A DNA stretch of 64,000 nucleotides from an uncultured Christensenella sp. (GTDB taxonomy: Bacteria; Bacillota; Clostridia; Christensenellales; Pumilibacteraceae), in NCBI GenBank assembly GCA_910585955.1, contig CAJUGC010000008.1, positions 1 to 64,000 on the forward strand, given 5' to 3'. Of this stretch, positions 1 to 8,387 are shown piece after piece (within the stretch, counting starts at the first letter, position 1; every line of letters starts with the position of its first letter). The notes beneath the pieces were generated by a model. The model saw only the letters and a list, made by a program, of their open reading frames with translations, was not told where the DNA came from and made no database searches. A program made the position numbers and the translations under genes.

Positions 1-64
1 CAGTTGGTAGAGCACCTGACTCTTAATCAGGGTGTCCAGGGTTCGAGTCCCTGATGGCGCACCA
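1..64 (+). tRNA. tRNA-Lys (anticodon CTT), 5' end outside window
   Basis: The D-loop remnant, anticodon arm (stem cctga/tcagg, loop CTCTTAA with anticodon CTT), T-arm (caggg TTCGAGT ccctg), the 3' acceptor strand atggcgc, discriminator A and an encoded CCA end are all visible. About 12 bases of the 5' acceptor and D-stem lie before the window. It decodes AAG lysine codons. Confidence 0.93.
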
Positions 65-65
65 C

Positions 66-89
66 AGACGGCTTATTCGCCGTCTTTTT
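66..89 (+). terminator. Intrinsic terminator after tRNA-Lys
   Basis: Stem AGACGGC / GCCGTCT with a 6-nt loop, followed by a T run. It begins two bases after the tRNA CCA end. Confidence 0.85.
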
Positions 90-123
90 GTTACTATTTA
101 ACTGTCAGAACGATGAACCTAAC

Positions 124-135
124 TTAGCGTAAAAT
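124..135 (+). promoter_or_regulatory. Candidate MarR box upstream of marR
   Basis: TTAGCGTAAAAT here matches TTATCGTAAAAT at 641-652 in 11 of 12 positions. The TAAAAT part could also act as a -10 element, though I see no good -35 at the right distance. Inferred as a possible autoregulatory site of the adjacent MarR protein. Confidence 0.35.
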
Positions 136-181
136 ATGAATTTTCGAGGTTTTAGCGGGCTTACGGTATACGAGGAGTTTT

Positions 182-649
182 ATGATAGTTGATAAGAAAA
201 TCTTAAGAAAACTTTGGGATATATTCAATAAAAAGCGAATGATTGACAGTAAGTTGTTAAAACAGCTTATTCCTTCTTACAGAGGCGTCGAAATATACAT
301 TTTGGATATTTTGGGCGAAAAAGGCGATATGAACATCAAAAGTCTCGCGGATACGCTTTACATGACGCGCGGCGCTATAAGCAAGCTTGCCGGAAGGCTC
401 GAACAGCGAGGCATTGTTCGTTGCTATAAACGTGATGGAAACAATAGAGAGGTTTATTTGACTTTGACAGAAGAAGGACAAGCAGATTTCAAGCGTCATT
501 GTAAGATGAGGAAAGCGATTGACGACGATATGGATTTAAATTCGACTTCTGTCGAAACACAAGAGGCAAACGCAGTACTCAAAATTCTAAACGATTACAA
601 TGAAAAATTGGATATGCAAATGAAAAAATTCGATGTGCATTTATCGTAA
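182..649 (+). CDS. MarR-family transcriptional regulator
   Basis: A 155-residue protein with the winged helix-turn-helix layout of MarR proteins. The central region (about residues 50-100) has the recognition helix (TRGAISKLAGRLEQRG) followed by a beta wing containing KRDGNNREVYLTLTEEG. Such proteins bind DNA as dimers and usually repress their own gene and a neighbour, often released by small phenolic or oxidant ligands; the ligand cannot be told here. A GAGGAG ribosome-binding site precedes the ATG. The neighbour on the same strand is a YjdF-like membrane protein, the most likely target. Family assignment is firm; the regulon is inference. Confidence 0.85.
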   Translation: MIVDKKILRKLWDIFNKKRMIDSKLLKQLIPSYRGVEIYILDILGEKGDMNIKSLADTLYMTRGAISKLAGRLEQRGIVRCYKRDGNNREVYLTLTEEGQADFKRHCKMRKAIDDDMDLNSTSVETQEANAVLKILNDYNEKLDMQMKKFDVHLS

Positions 650-697
650 AATTGTTCAGTGTCTTCTGTGCGAATCGAAATAACATTTACGATAAAT
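639..697. promoter_or_regulatory. Inverted 12-mer pair (ATTTATCGTAAA) between marR and the membrane protein gene
   Basis: ATTTATCGTAAA at 639-650 overlaps the marR stop codon, and its exact reverse complement TTTACGATAAAT lies at 686-697 just upstream of the next gene. Each arm is itself nearly symmetric (TTTA-N3-TAAA). The arms could be two operator sites about 47 bp apart or the legs of a long hairpin. Linked by similarity to the box at 124-135. Confidence 0.45.
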
Positions 698-729
698 TTA
701 AATTTAAAAATTATTTTCGGGAGTGAACC

Positions 730-1668
730 GTGAAAAAGAAAGATTTATTAAATAAAGAGAATACCATAGTTATCAGAAAGGCAAAAGCGGTAATTGTATT
801 ATATTGGATTTTTCAGGCATTGACGCTTGCTACTCTTCTTGCTTCCGTAATAATGTATGTTATTCGTCGTGAAGATCTGGAAACTACACTTAATCAGATA
901 TTTATGTGTGTCATGACGCTGTTGACGCTGAATATCCCGTTATTGCTCGAAAGACGGTTTAAAGTTTTTATCCCCAACTATATAACGATAGTTTTGTACT
1001 TTATGTTGTTTTTTCATTTTGTGTTGGGGGAAGTATATCGTGCATACGATCATCTCGTGTTGTTTGATAAGATTCTGCACACAACGAGCGGCGTAATAAT
1101 AGCGTTTGCAAGCTTTTCTGTGGTAAGCATATTAAACAATATGTTTAAGTCGAAATTTAAATTGTCGCCGTTCTTTGTCGTTCTGTTTACATTCTGTTTC
1201 ACCATGACGTCGGAATATTTGTGGGAAATAGTCGAATACACCGTAGATACGCTCACCAATGCCAATATGCAACGATGGCAAGACAGAATACTCGGGGAAA
1301 TACCGAAAGCTACGGAGACGGGAGAATTTATTATCAATTCCGCGAGAGGAAGCGGGTTGAACGATACGATGGGAGATATGATAGTAAATATTTTCGGCGC
1401 TCTCGGAGTTTGTATTTACGCTTACATCGGTATGAAAGTTAAACCCGATTGGTTTACGACGAAAACAATACTCACCAAAAGCGATATAATTAAGTTGAAA
1501 GAAAATCCGAATATAAAAATCGATAGTTCCTATTATAAAGCCGTAGGCATAAAAGAGAGCGATTATGTCTTAAACGAACAACCCGCAAGTGAAGATTCGG
1601 AATGCGAAAACGCATCCGAGAAGATCGGAGAAGTATTCGAAGGCATGAACGAATATGAGACAGAGTAA
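730..1668 (+). CDS. YjdF/DUF2238-like polytopic membrane protein
   Basis: A 312-residue protein. About five to six hydrophobic segments lie in residues 20-240, then a charged cytosolic-looking tail rich in Glu. The pattern DKILHTTSG, then SEYLWEIVEY, then GLNDTMGDMIVNIFGA resembles the conserved His/Glu/Asp positions of the YjdF (DUF2238) inner-membrane family, whose function is not established. The E. coli member is about 210 residues, so the C-terminal tail of roughly 75 residues is extra. It follows the MarR gene by 80 bp with operator-like repeats between, so control by that regulator is plausible. The start ATG-equivalent at 730 is a GTG with GGGAGTG upstream. Confidence 0.6.
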   Translation: MKKKDLLNKENTIVIRKAKAVIVLYWIFQALTLATLLASVIMYVIRREDLETTLNQIFMCVMTLLTLNIPLLLERRFKVFIPNYITIVLYFMLFFHFVLGEVYRAYDHLVLFDKILHTTSGVIIAFASFSVVSILNNMFKSKFKLSPFFVVLFTFCFTMTSEYLWEIVEYTVDTLTNANMQRWQDRILGEIPKATETGEFIINSARGSGLNDTMGDMIVNIFGALGVCIYAYIGMKVKPDWFTTKTILTKSDIIKLKENPNIKIDSSYYKAVGIKESDYVLNEQPASEDSECENASEKIGEVFEGMNEYETE

Positions 1669-1716
1669 TTTCTTGTCCGATTGCTTTATTTGAAAAAAGA
1701 AATTATGTAAAAGCAC

Positions 1717-1745
1717 TTGACAAATATTTTTGTTTGATATATACT
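1717..1745 (+). promoter_or_regulatory. SigA-type promoter for rpmF
   Basis: TTGACA, 17-bp spacer, TATACT. It lies about 70 bp upstream of the rpmF start. Confidence 0.8.
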
Positions 1746-1816
1746 AACACAAGAATGTTATGCGTTCGGTTTTCTATCGCGCGCTGCATGAGAGAAAGTG
1801 ACAGGAGGTGCTTAAG

Positions 1817-2005
1817 ATGGCAGTCCCGAAGCATAAAACGTCGAAACAAAGGGCAAACAAGAGATTTGCGAATTGGAAAATAGCAAGTCCTTCTATGACC
1901 GAGTGTTCTCATTGCCACGAGATGAAGCTCACACACAGAGTTTGTCCTGTTTGCGGTTATTATGACGAAGCTAAAAAAATCGATGTAAAAAGCGACAAGA
2001 AATAG
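1817..2005 (+). CDS. rpmF: 50S ribosomal protein L32
   Basis: A 62-residue protein beginning MAVPKHKTSK, the hallmark N-terminus of L32. A zinc-ribbon follows (CSHC near residue 35, then CPVCGYY), so this is the four-cysteine zinc-binding form. The start was put at 1817 because AGGAGG at 1803-1808 gives correct spacing; an in-frame GTG at 1808 lies inside the ribosome-binding site. In many bacteria rpmF follows a yceD/DUF177 gene and precedes plsX; here the yceD gene is absent and rpmF has its own strong promoter. Confidence 0.95.
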   Translation: MAVPKHKTSKQRANKRFANWKIASPSMTECSHCHEMKLTHRVCPVCGYYDEAKKIDVKSDKK

Positions 2006-2030
2006 TTTATGAAAAGCAATAAATGAAACG

Positions 2031-2056
2031 GCCCCGTCATATCGGGGCTGTTCATT
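2031..2056 (+). terminator. Weak terminator or attenuator hairpin between rpmF and plsX
   Basis: GCCCCG / CGGGGC with a 6-nt loop, followed by the weakly T-rich stretch TGTTCATTTG. It sits 10 bp before the plsX ribosome-binding site. The T tract is imperfect, so partial termination is more likely than full. Confidence 0.45.
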
Positions 2057-2070
2057 TGTGTGGAGGTTAT

Positions 2071-3081
2071 ATGAAAATAGTTGTCGACATTTTCGGCGGA
2101 GACAATTCGCCTCAAGCGCTTGTTAAAGGCTGTATCGACGCAATGCGCGAGCGGAACGATTTGGAAATCGTTATGGTTGGCGATATCGGACAAGTTTCGG
2201 ACGAACTTAAAAAATATCCGCATGACACAAATAAAATTGAGCTTTGCGACGCAAAAGATGTAATTACGAATGACGACGTTCCCACTATGGCGATCAAGAC
2301 CAAGAAAGAATCGTCGCTTGTCAAGGCGCTTGAACTGCTAAAAAATCGCGAAGATATCTGCGGGCTTGTTTCTGCCGGAAGCACGGGAGCGGTCTTGACT
2401 GGCGGTATCTTTAAAGTCGGCAGACTCAAAGGGGTGGGACGCCCGGCGCTTGCGCCGCTTTTGCCTACAAAGACCGGAGGTAACGTATGTCTTATCGATT
2501 GCGGAGCAAACGTGGATTGTCGTCCGGAGTTTTTGACGCAGTTTGCTCTAATGGGCAGTTGTTATATGAAAGCAATGTTCGACATCGAAAATCCGAAAGT
2601 GGGTCTTGTTTCGGTTGGTGTAGAGGACAAGAAAGGCAATGAGCTTACGAAAGAAGTGTTTGCCCGTCTTAAAGAAATGCCTATAAATTTTGTCGGCAAC
2701 ATGGAAGCCCGCGATGCACTTACAGGCGACTATGATGTTTTGGTCGCCGACGGATTTGTCGGAAACGTACTTTTGAAAAGCGTAGAAGGTACGGCAAGCA
2801 TGGTTATGTCCATGCTTAAAAAAGCCGTTATGAGCTCGACTTCCGCAAAAATAGGCGCATTGTTTATGAAGAAAGCATTTAAACAATTAAAGCATGATAT
2901 GGATTACAACACCCGAGGAGGAGCGCCGTTCCTCGGCGTCGAAAAGATTATAGTCAAAGCTCACGGCGGTTCCAATGACGTTGCCGTCAAAGCCGCTGTT
3001 CTTCAGACAGCCAAAATGGCGGAGAAGAAACTTATCGAAAATATTGCCGGCGAATTGAGAGCAATGGAAGGAAATGCGTAA
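2071..3081 (+). CDS. plsX: Phosphate acyltransferase PlsX
   Basis: A 336-residue protein beginning MKIVVDIFGGDNSP, matching the MKIAVDAMGGDxAP start of PlsX. The enzyme makes acyl-phosphate from acyl-ACP for the PlsY step of phosphatidic acid synthesis and acts at the inner face of the membrane. Other family stretches are LVSAGSTGAVLTGG and GADxG-like VCLIDCGANVDCRPEFL. The start at 2071 follows TGGAGGT; a longer frame from 2023 runs through the upstream hairpin and lacks a ribosome-binding site. It overlaps rnc by 8 bp. The acpP gene that commonly separates plsX and rnc is missing. Confidence 0.95.
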   Translation: MKIVVDIFGGDNSPQALVKGCIDAMRERNDLEIVMVGDIGQVSDELKKYPHDTNKIELCDAKDVITNDDVPTMAIKTKKESSLVKALELLKNREDICGLVSAGSTGAVLTGGIFKVGRLKGVGRPALAPLLPTKTGGNVCLIDCGANVDCRPEFLTQFALMGSCYMKAMFDIENPKVGLVSVGVEDKKGNELTKEVFARLKEMPINFVGNMEARDALTGDYDVLVADGFVGNVLLKSVEGTASMVMSMLKKAVMSSTSAKIGALFMKKAFKQLKHDMDYNTRGGAPFLGVEKIIVKAHGGSNDVAVKAAVLQTAKMAEKKLIENIAGELRAMEGNA

Positions 3082-3745
3082 AGAGCATTTGGCAAAAATC
3101 CAAAACCTTATCGGTTATCGCTTTACCGATATTTCTCATCTTAAAACCGCATTCACGCATTCGTCGTATGCAAACGAGCACGGTTGCGAGGACAACGAGC
3201 GTATGGAGTTTCTCGGCGACAGTATACTTAATTTCATTGTTGCGAAAGAGCTTTATTCGAGCGGTAAAAGTGAGGGCGATATGACCGAAGCGAGAAAGCT
3301 TAAAGTTTCGCGTGAACCGCTTGCTATTGCAGTCGAGAATCTCGAAATATTCGAATTTTTACGAATGGGCGAAGGGGCGAAAAAGGAAACCGGCCTTTCG
3401 GTTAAGTTTAAATCCAACCTTTTCGAAGCCGTAGTAGGCGCGATATATGTAGATAGCAGCTCGCTTGACGAATGTGAAAAATTTATTAACTCTCATTTGA
3501 AGGCTTATACGTCGAAAGAAAACGATTATAAATCCGCGCTTCAAGAGTACGTCCAGGACAAAAAACTCGGAAAGATAAATTACAGAACGGTACAGAAAGA
3601 CGACTACAAAAAACCGACGTTCGTTTCTTTTGTCAGCATAAACGGCAGAGAGGTCGGACAAGGTTTCGGGTACAAAAAAAAGGAAGCCGAAAAGAGCGCT
3701 GCGAAAAAAGCGTTGGAGTTTTTGAAGGTCAAGCCTGTAAAATAG
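3074..3745 (+). CDS. rnc: Ribonuclease III
   Basis: A 223-residue protein of normal family length. The RNase III signature NERMEFLGDS at residues 41-50 and the second acidic motif FEAVVGAIYVD supply the Mg2+-binding catalytic Glu/Asp residues. A C-terminal double-stranded-RNA-binding domain follows (about residues 150-220, ending with KKKEAEKSAAKKALEFL). It processes rRNA precursors and other duplex RNA as a homodimer. It overlaps plsX by 8 bp, implying translational coupling; the ribosome-binding site GGAAGG is very close to the ATG. Confidence 0.96.
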   Translation: MRKEHLAKIQNLIGYRFTDISHLKTAFTHSSYANEHGCEDNERMEFLGDSILNFIVAKELYSSGKSEGDMTEARKLKVSREPLAIAVENLEIFEFLRMGEGAKKETGLSVKFKSNLFEAVVGAIYVDSSSLDECEKFINSHLKAYTSKENDYKSALQEYVQDKKLGKINYRTVQKDDYKKPTFVSFVSINGREVGQGFGYKKKEAEKSAAKKALEFLKVKPVK

Positions 3746-3746
3746 G

Positions 3747-3775
3747 TTGACTTCGATTTGCGCAAATGATACAAT
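3747..3775 (+). promoter_or_regulatory. Promoter for smc
   Basis: TTGACT, 17-bp spacer, TACAAT, beginning two bases after the rnc stop codon. Transcription would start about 25 bases before the smc TTG. Confidence 0.65.
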
Positions 3776-3807
3776 AATTCAAGACATTTTTATGGAGTAA
3801 TAGGTTT

Positions 3808-6800
3808 TTGAGTTTAAAATTCAAAAAAATCGAAGTTAGCGGCTTTAAGTCTTTTGCCGACAAACTTGAAATAAAATTCGGAGAAGGTATTACCGGTATT
3901 GTCGGACCGAACGGTTGCGGTAAAAGCAATGTCGCGGATTCTATCAGGTGGGTGCTCGGAGAGCAGTCCGCCAAATTGTTGCGCGGACAATCCATGCAGG
4001 ATGTCATTTTTAAAGGAACGGAAAGTCGAAAGTCGCTTTCGCTTTGCGAAGTGTCGCTGTATTTTGACAATACGGAAAAATGGTTTTCCGATCTCACATA
4101 CGATGAGGTTGTGATTACGCGTAAACTTTACCGTTCGGGCGAGAGCGAATACTACTTGAATAAGCAGCCATGCCGTTTGCGAACGATAACCGATTATTTG
4201 CGAGACGCCGGTATGGGACGCGAGGGCTATTCCATTATCGGTCAAGGCAGAGTCGAAAGTCTGCTTTCCGCAAAGCCGGAAGACAGACGCGCCATTTTCG
4301 AAGAAGCGGCGGGAGTGTCGAAGTTCAAAGCAAAAAAGAGCGAGTCCGAAAGGCGCCTGGTAAGGATGAGAGAGAACCTTGCGCGTGTGAACGATATTCT
4401 CGCCGAGAAACAGAGAATACTCGAACCGCTTACCAAACAAGCGGAAGTCGCGCGAAAATTTCTCGATCTACAGGAGGAACTTCGTAAGGACGAAATAAAT
4501 CTTTACATACATAGATACGAGACAACAGAGGCGTCTAAAGCCGCAATACAAAACAGACTTGATGTGTTGAAGGAAAAGCTGTCTCAGGCCGAAGAGGAGT
4601 ATGCAAACGCTAAAAACGCTTACGAAGAAGCTTTGCAAAATCAAAGTTCGGTAAACGATAACATTGCCGCGCTTCGAGACGAGGAGTTGTCGCTCAGCGT
4701 AGGAATAGAAAAGATGAGCGGCGAAATCAATGTGCTCATCGAAAGACTTAACTATTTGAATAATCAGAACAATGTTCTCTTTTCAAGCAGTGAAAAGCAT
4801 ACCGCCGAACTTAACGAAGCAACCGATCAGATCGCAGTAGGTAAAGCGGAACTTGATAAAAAAGAGTTCGAACTGACAAGCCAGCGCGCGAGAAAAGAAA
4901 AACTGAACAGCGCGTACGTTCAGGTTGTTCGAGAATCCACAGCGTATGAGGATGAGCTTGGAGCGGCTCGAAGCGAATATATAAAATCGCTGAACAGGCT
5001 CACGGAAATCAAGACCAATATGTCGAGTCTTGTTGCCGAAAAGAATGCTTTAAGCGGAATGCTCGGCTCTCTGTCGGACAGAAAGCGTCTGTTGGAATCC
5101 AACATGAACGTATTGCTTGCTACTATCGAGGCGGGCAAAAAGGAACGTGCGGAGCTTATAGAAAAGAAAACCGCTTTACAGGATGCACTGTCAAAACTTC
5201 AAAATACAAATTCCGAATTGTTGCAAAAAGCCGGGCAGCTTGCAGACGGAATAGAAAAGGCGAATGCAAGTTATTATACGATCCGTTCGCGCTACAATCT
5301 CATGAAACAAATGAAAGACTCTTACGATCAGTACAACGGCAGCGTCAAGAATTTGTTGCAGGAAGGCATGAAAGACAAAGAAGTCGCGGCGCGTATTCTC
5401 GGAGTAATCGCACAGCTTTTGAAAGTTGACCAAAAATTCGAGACGGCTATTGAGATGTCTCTCGGAAACGCCATGCAAAATATAGTCGTGCGGACGGAAG
5501 ACGATGCGAAATATTTGATTGCATATCTAAAAAGAATGCGTTTCGGGCGAGTGACGTTTTTGCCCATTTCATCTGTCAAGCCTCGCTCTATAGACGCGCA
5601 GCATAATAGATTGTTGAGCGGCAGCGGTATATTCGGCATAGCTTCGGATCTTGTCGAATGCGACAGCGAATACACCGTGGTCGTAGAGAGTTTGCTCGGC
5701 GGAACAGTCATAGTGGACAATATGGACACGGCTGTAAAACTTGCCCGTCAAACCGGTTTTTCGTTCCGTATAGTAACGCTCGAAGGAGATATTATAAATC
5801 CGTCCGGTGCGATTTCGGGCGGAAGCAAGAAAGCGGACGTAGCAAATCTCTTCGGCAACCAGAGACAGCTTGAAGAATCGCGTTTGCAATTCGAAAAGTG
5901 CGAAGCCGAACTTAAGTCCATGAATTCCGATAGGGATGCGGTCGTCGCCGAGCAACAGGATGTAAGCGGTAAGCTCAAAACGGGCAGAGAAACCTTGCAC
6001 GGTTATGAAATCGAACTTGCTTCCAAAACGGAAGGACTTAATAAAACGATATCCGACGAGGACGGGCTTAACGAGCAGCTGTCCATAGTAAATTCGGAGA
6101 TTCTGGAGCATAGCAATCGTATCGCCGCAATAGAAAACGACATAAATTCCGTCGGAGATCTGGAAAAGACTGTCGAGGAAAAGAAAAAGACGATTGCGGA
6201 CAGTTCGCAAGAAGGTCAAAAGCGTTTTGACGAACTTAAAGAAAAGCGCGAAAAAATCGCCGAGGAGCTTGCCGCTTGCAATCTTTCCGTCGTAAATGCG
6301 GAAAATCTTGTGTCTACCATTAAAACAGAACTTTCCCGTTTGGAAAACAATGTGGTGGTTTTGACAAACGAGCTGACGAGAGAAGAGGAGCAACGCGCGG
6401 CAAATACGGTGCTCATCGAGCAACTTAACAAACAACTTGACGATTTGCGCGGAATGCTCAAACCCGAAAATTCTTCGCGAGTCAGTTTCTTGCGTTCGCG
6501 CATTACCAATCTCGATGCTTTTCGTGCCGAATTGCAGGAAAAACTTACGCTCGTGGACGCGCTTCGTACCCAAAAGCATGAGGACAGGACGCAGATACAA
6601 AATGCAATACGCGACGAAGAGTTAAAACTTGTTATGGTCGATACCGACATCGAACAAATGCAGCAACACATATTAGAGGAATACAATCTCGACTACGAGC
6701 AGTGCCTCGAATATAAGATTGCCGATTTCAATGCGGACAAAGGTCAGACGGAAGCAAATCGTTTAAAAAGGCAGATCAAAGCGCTGGGGTATGTAAATGT

Positions 6801-7404
6801 TGCAGCAATCGAACAAAGTAAGACTGAGTACGAAGAGTATCATAAGCTTGACATTCAGCGCAACGATATAGAAAAAGCGGCTGCCGATCTCGTAAAAATT
6901 ATTAAAGATGTAAGCGATGAAATGCTGGAAAGGTTTACGTCTCAATTCGTCCAAATACGCGAGAACTTCATAAAAATTTTCAGAGAACTTTTCGACGGCG
7001 GTACGGCCGACTTGGTTCTTTTAGAAAGCGAGGATCCGCTCGAAGCGGGTATAGATATTATAGCTCAACCGCCTGAAAAGAAGTTGCAGTCGATCTCACT
7101 TCTTTCGGGCGGAGAACGCGCTCTTACGGCGATTGCCATATTGTTTGCTATTTTGAGGCTTAAGCCGATGCCTTTCTGTGTTCTCGACGAAATCGAGGCA
7201 GCTCTCGACGATGCGAATGCGGGGCGTTTTGCGAGATACCTTAGACGCTTCAGCGAAGGGACGCAGTTTATAGTCATAACTCACAGAAAGCCGACCATGG
7301 AGCTTGCCGACAATCTTTACGGCGTTACTATGGAGGAAAAAGGCGTAAGCAAGATAGTTTCGGTCAAACTCAGCGAAGCCGTCGCTGCCGCAGAAAGCAT
7401 ATAG
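3808..7404 (+). CDS. smc: Chromosome condensation ATPase SMC
   Basis: An 1198-residue SMC protein of standard length. The Walker A motif GPNGCGKS is at residues 33-40. Two long coiled-coil arms surround a hinge near residues 515-680 (including LGVIAQLLKVDQKFETAIE and the GGAISGGS-type end). The C-terminal head has LSGGERALTAIAILFA and the Walker B VLDEIEAALDD. It dimerises through the hinge and, with ScpA/ScpB, organises and segregates the chromosome. The start is TTG at 3808 with GGAG upstream, giving the canonical GFKSFADK N-terminus. Followed 9 bp later by ftsY. Confidence 0.97.
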   Translation: MSLKFKKIEVSGFKSFADKLEIKFGEGITGIVGPNGCGKSNVADSIRWVLGEQSAKLLRGQSMQDVIFKGTESRKSLSLCEVSLYFDNTEKWFSDLTYDEVVITRKLYRSGESEYYLNKQPCRLRTITDYLRDAGMGREGYSIIGQGRVESLLSAKPEDRRAIFEEAAGVSKFKAKKSESERRLVRMRENLARVNDILAEKQRILEPLTKQAEVARKFLDLQEELRKDEINLYIHRYETTEASKAAIQNRLDVLKEKLSQAEEEYANAKNAYEEALQNQSSVNDNIAALRDEELSLSVGIEKMSGEINVLIERLNYLNNQNNVLFSSSEKHTAELNEATDQIAVGKAELDKKEFELTSQRARKEKLNSAYVQVVRESTAYEDELGAARSEYIKSLNRLTEIKTNMSSLVAEKNALSGMLGSLSDRKRLLESNMNVLLATIEAGKKERAELIEKKTALQDALSKLQNTNSELLQKAGQLADGIEKANASYYTIRSRYNLMKQMKDSYDQYNGSVKNLLQEGMKDKEVAARILGVIAQLLKVDQKFETAIEMSLGNAMQNIVVRTEDDAKYLIAYLKRMRFGRVTFLPISSVKPRSIDAQHNRLLSGSGIFGIASDLVECDSEYTVVVESLLGGTVIVDNMDTAVKLARQTGFSFRIVTLEGDIINPSGAISGGSKKADVANLFGNQRQLEESRLQFEKCEAELKSMNSDRDAVVAEQQDVSGKLKTGRETLHGYEIELASKTEGLNKTISDEDGLNEQLSIVNSEILEHSNRIAAIENDINSVGDLEKTVEEKKKTIADSSQEGQKRFDELKEKREKIAEELAACNLSVVNAENLVSTIKTELSRLENNVVVLTNELTREEEQRAANTVLIEQLNKQLDDLRGMLKPENSSRVSFLRSRITNLDAFRAELQEKLTLVDALRTQKHEDRTQIQNAIRDEELKLVMVDTDIEQMQQHILEEYNLDYEQCLEYKIADFNADKGQTEANRLKRQIKALGYVNVAAIEQSKTEYEEYHKLDIQRNDIEKAAADLVKIIKDVSDEMLERFTSQFVQIRENFIKIFRELFDGGTADLVLLESEDPLEAGIDIIAQPPEKKLQSISLLSGGERALTAIAILFAILRLKPMPFCVLDEIEAALDDANAGRFARYLRRFSEGTQFIVITHRKPTMELADNLYGVTMEEKGVSKIVSVKLSEAVAAAESI

Positions 7405-7413
7405 GAGATAACG

Positions 7414-8310
7414 ATGGGCATATTCAGCAAAATCAAAGAGGGACTTAAGCGCACAAAAGACGCTATCAGCTATAAACTAAACAAACTTTTTACCGGCGGC
7501 GTGCTTAACGACGACTTTTACGACGAGCTTGAAATGATATTGCTTACTTCCGACATAGGTTCGAGCGCAACAGATACTATTATGTCTCGACTTCGCGAAA
7601 CCGTAGATAAAAAATATATTCGCAAAACCGAAGACGTGAAAGTCGAGCTTCGTAGCATAATGATAGATATTCTTGAGGAAAATCCAAAGCCGGAATATGA
7701 ATATCCTTTAGTCATAGTTGTAGCCGGCGTAAACGGAGTAGGCAAAACCACCGCAATCGGAAAGCTTGCGAAAAAGTTTAAGTCGGAAAAAAAGTCTGTA
7801 TTGATGGTCGCCGCGGATACGTTTCGCGCGGCTGCTTCGGATCAGCTTACCGTTTGGTCGGAGCGTGCCGGCGTTCGCATAATAAAGCACGCAGAGGGCG
7901 CGGATCCGGGAGCTGTGGTGTACGACGCAATCGCAAGCGCTAAGAGTAAAAAAACGGACGTTATACTCGTCGATACTGCGGGAAGATTGCACAACAAAAA
8001 AAATCTTATGCACGAGCTCGAAAAGATTTCGGGAATTGTTGAGCGAGAAATGCCCGAGGCCATGCAATTCAACTATATAGTGCTTGACGCGACTACCGGA
8101 CAAAACGCAATTTCTCAGGTCGAGATATTCGACGAGGCAATCAATATCGACGGAATTATTCTTACCAAGCTCGACGGTACGGCAAAGGGCGGCGTGGTGC
8201 TTGCGATATCCTCTCAACTTCAAGTTCCCGTTGTTTATGTCGGAGTAGGTGAGGGAATAGACGATCTCGAAGATTTCGACGCGGAAAATTTTGTAGACGC
8301 CATAGTGTGA
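7414..8310 (+). CDS. ftsY: Signal recognition particle receptor FtsY
   Basis: A 298-residue SRP receptor GTPase. The short N-terminal region lacks a long acidic A domain, as in other Gram-positives. The helical N domain is at about residues 20-90, then the G domain with GVNGVGKT at 105-112, DTAGRLH and TKLDGTAKGG. It pairs with Ffh (encoded 410 bp downstream) to deliver ribosomes making membrane proteins to the Sec translocon. The ribosome-binding site AGGAG precedes the ATG. Confidence 0.97.
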   Translation: MGIFSKIKEGLKRTKDAISYKLNKLFTGGVLNDDFYDELEMILLTSDIGSSATDTIMSRLRETVDKKYIRKTEDVKVELRSIMIDILEENPKPEYEYPLVIVVAGVNGVGKTTAIGKLAKKFKSEKKSVLMVAADTFRAAASDQLTVWSERAGVRIIKHAEGADPGAVVYDAIASAKSKKTDVILVDTAGRLHNKKNLMHELEKISGIVEREMPEAMQFNYIVLDATTGQNAISQVEIFDEAINIDGIILTKLDGTAKGGVVLAISSQLQVPVVYVGVGEGIDDLEDFDAENFVDAIV

Positions 8311-8317
8311 TAAAGGC

Positions 8318-8346
8318 TTGACAAATAAGAAATAATATAGTAAAAT
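8318..8346 (+). promoter_or_regulatory. Promoter for the ylxM-ffh-rpsP segment
   Basis: TTGACA, 17-bp spacer, TAAAAT, placed directly after the ftsY stop codon. It creates a second transcription unit inside the usual SRP cluster. Confidence 0.75.
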
Positions 8347-8378
8347 AGAGGTGTAAAGTCAAAATGCTTTACACCTCT
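8347..8378. promoter_or_regulatory. Perfect 12+12 bp inverted repeat at the ylxM transcription start
   Basis: AGAGGTGTAAAG (8347-8358), an 8-nt loop, then its exact complement CTTTACACCTCT (8367-8378). It abuts the -10 element, so it would cover the start point in the manner of a repressor operator. No T run follows, so it is not an intrinsic terminator. The regulator is unknown. Confidence 0.65.
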
Positions 8379-8387
8379 GTGCGTAGT

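Noticed and set aside
1668..1704. AATTTCTT / AAGAAATT inverted repeat after the membrane protein gene
   Set aside because: Very AT-rich, long loop and no T run, so not convincing as a terminator.
5569..6600. 343-codon minus-strand frame inside smc
   Set aside because: Shadow of the smc coiled-coil coding sequence; no ribosome-binding site or recognisable motif.
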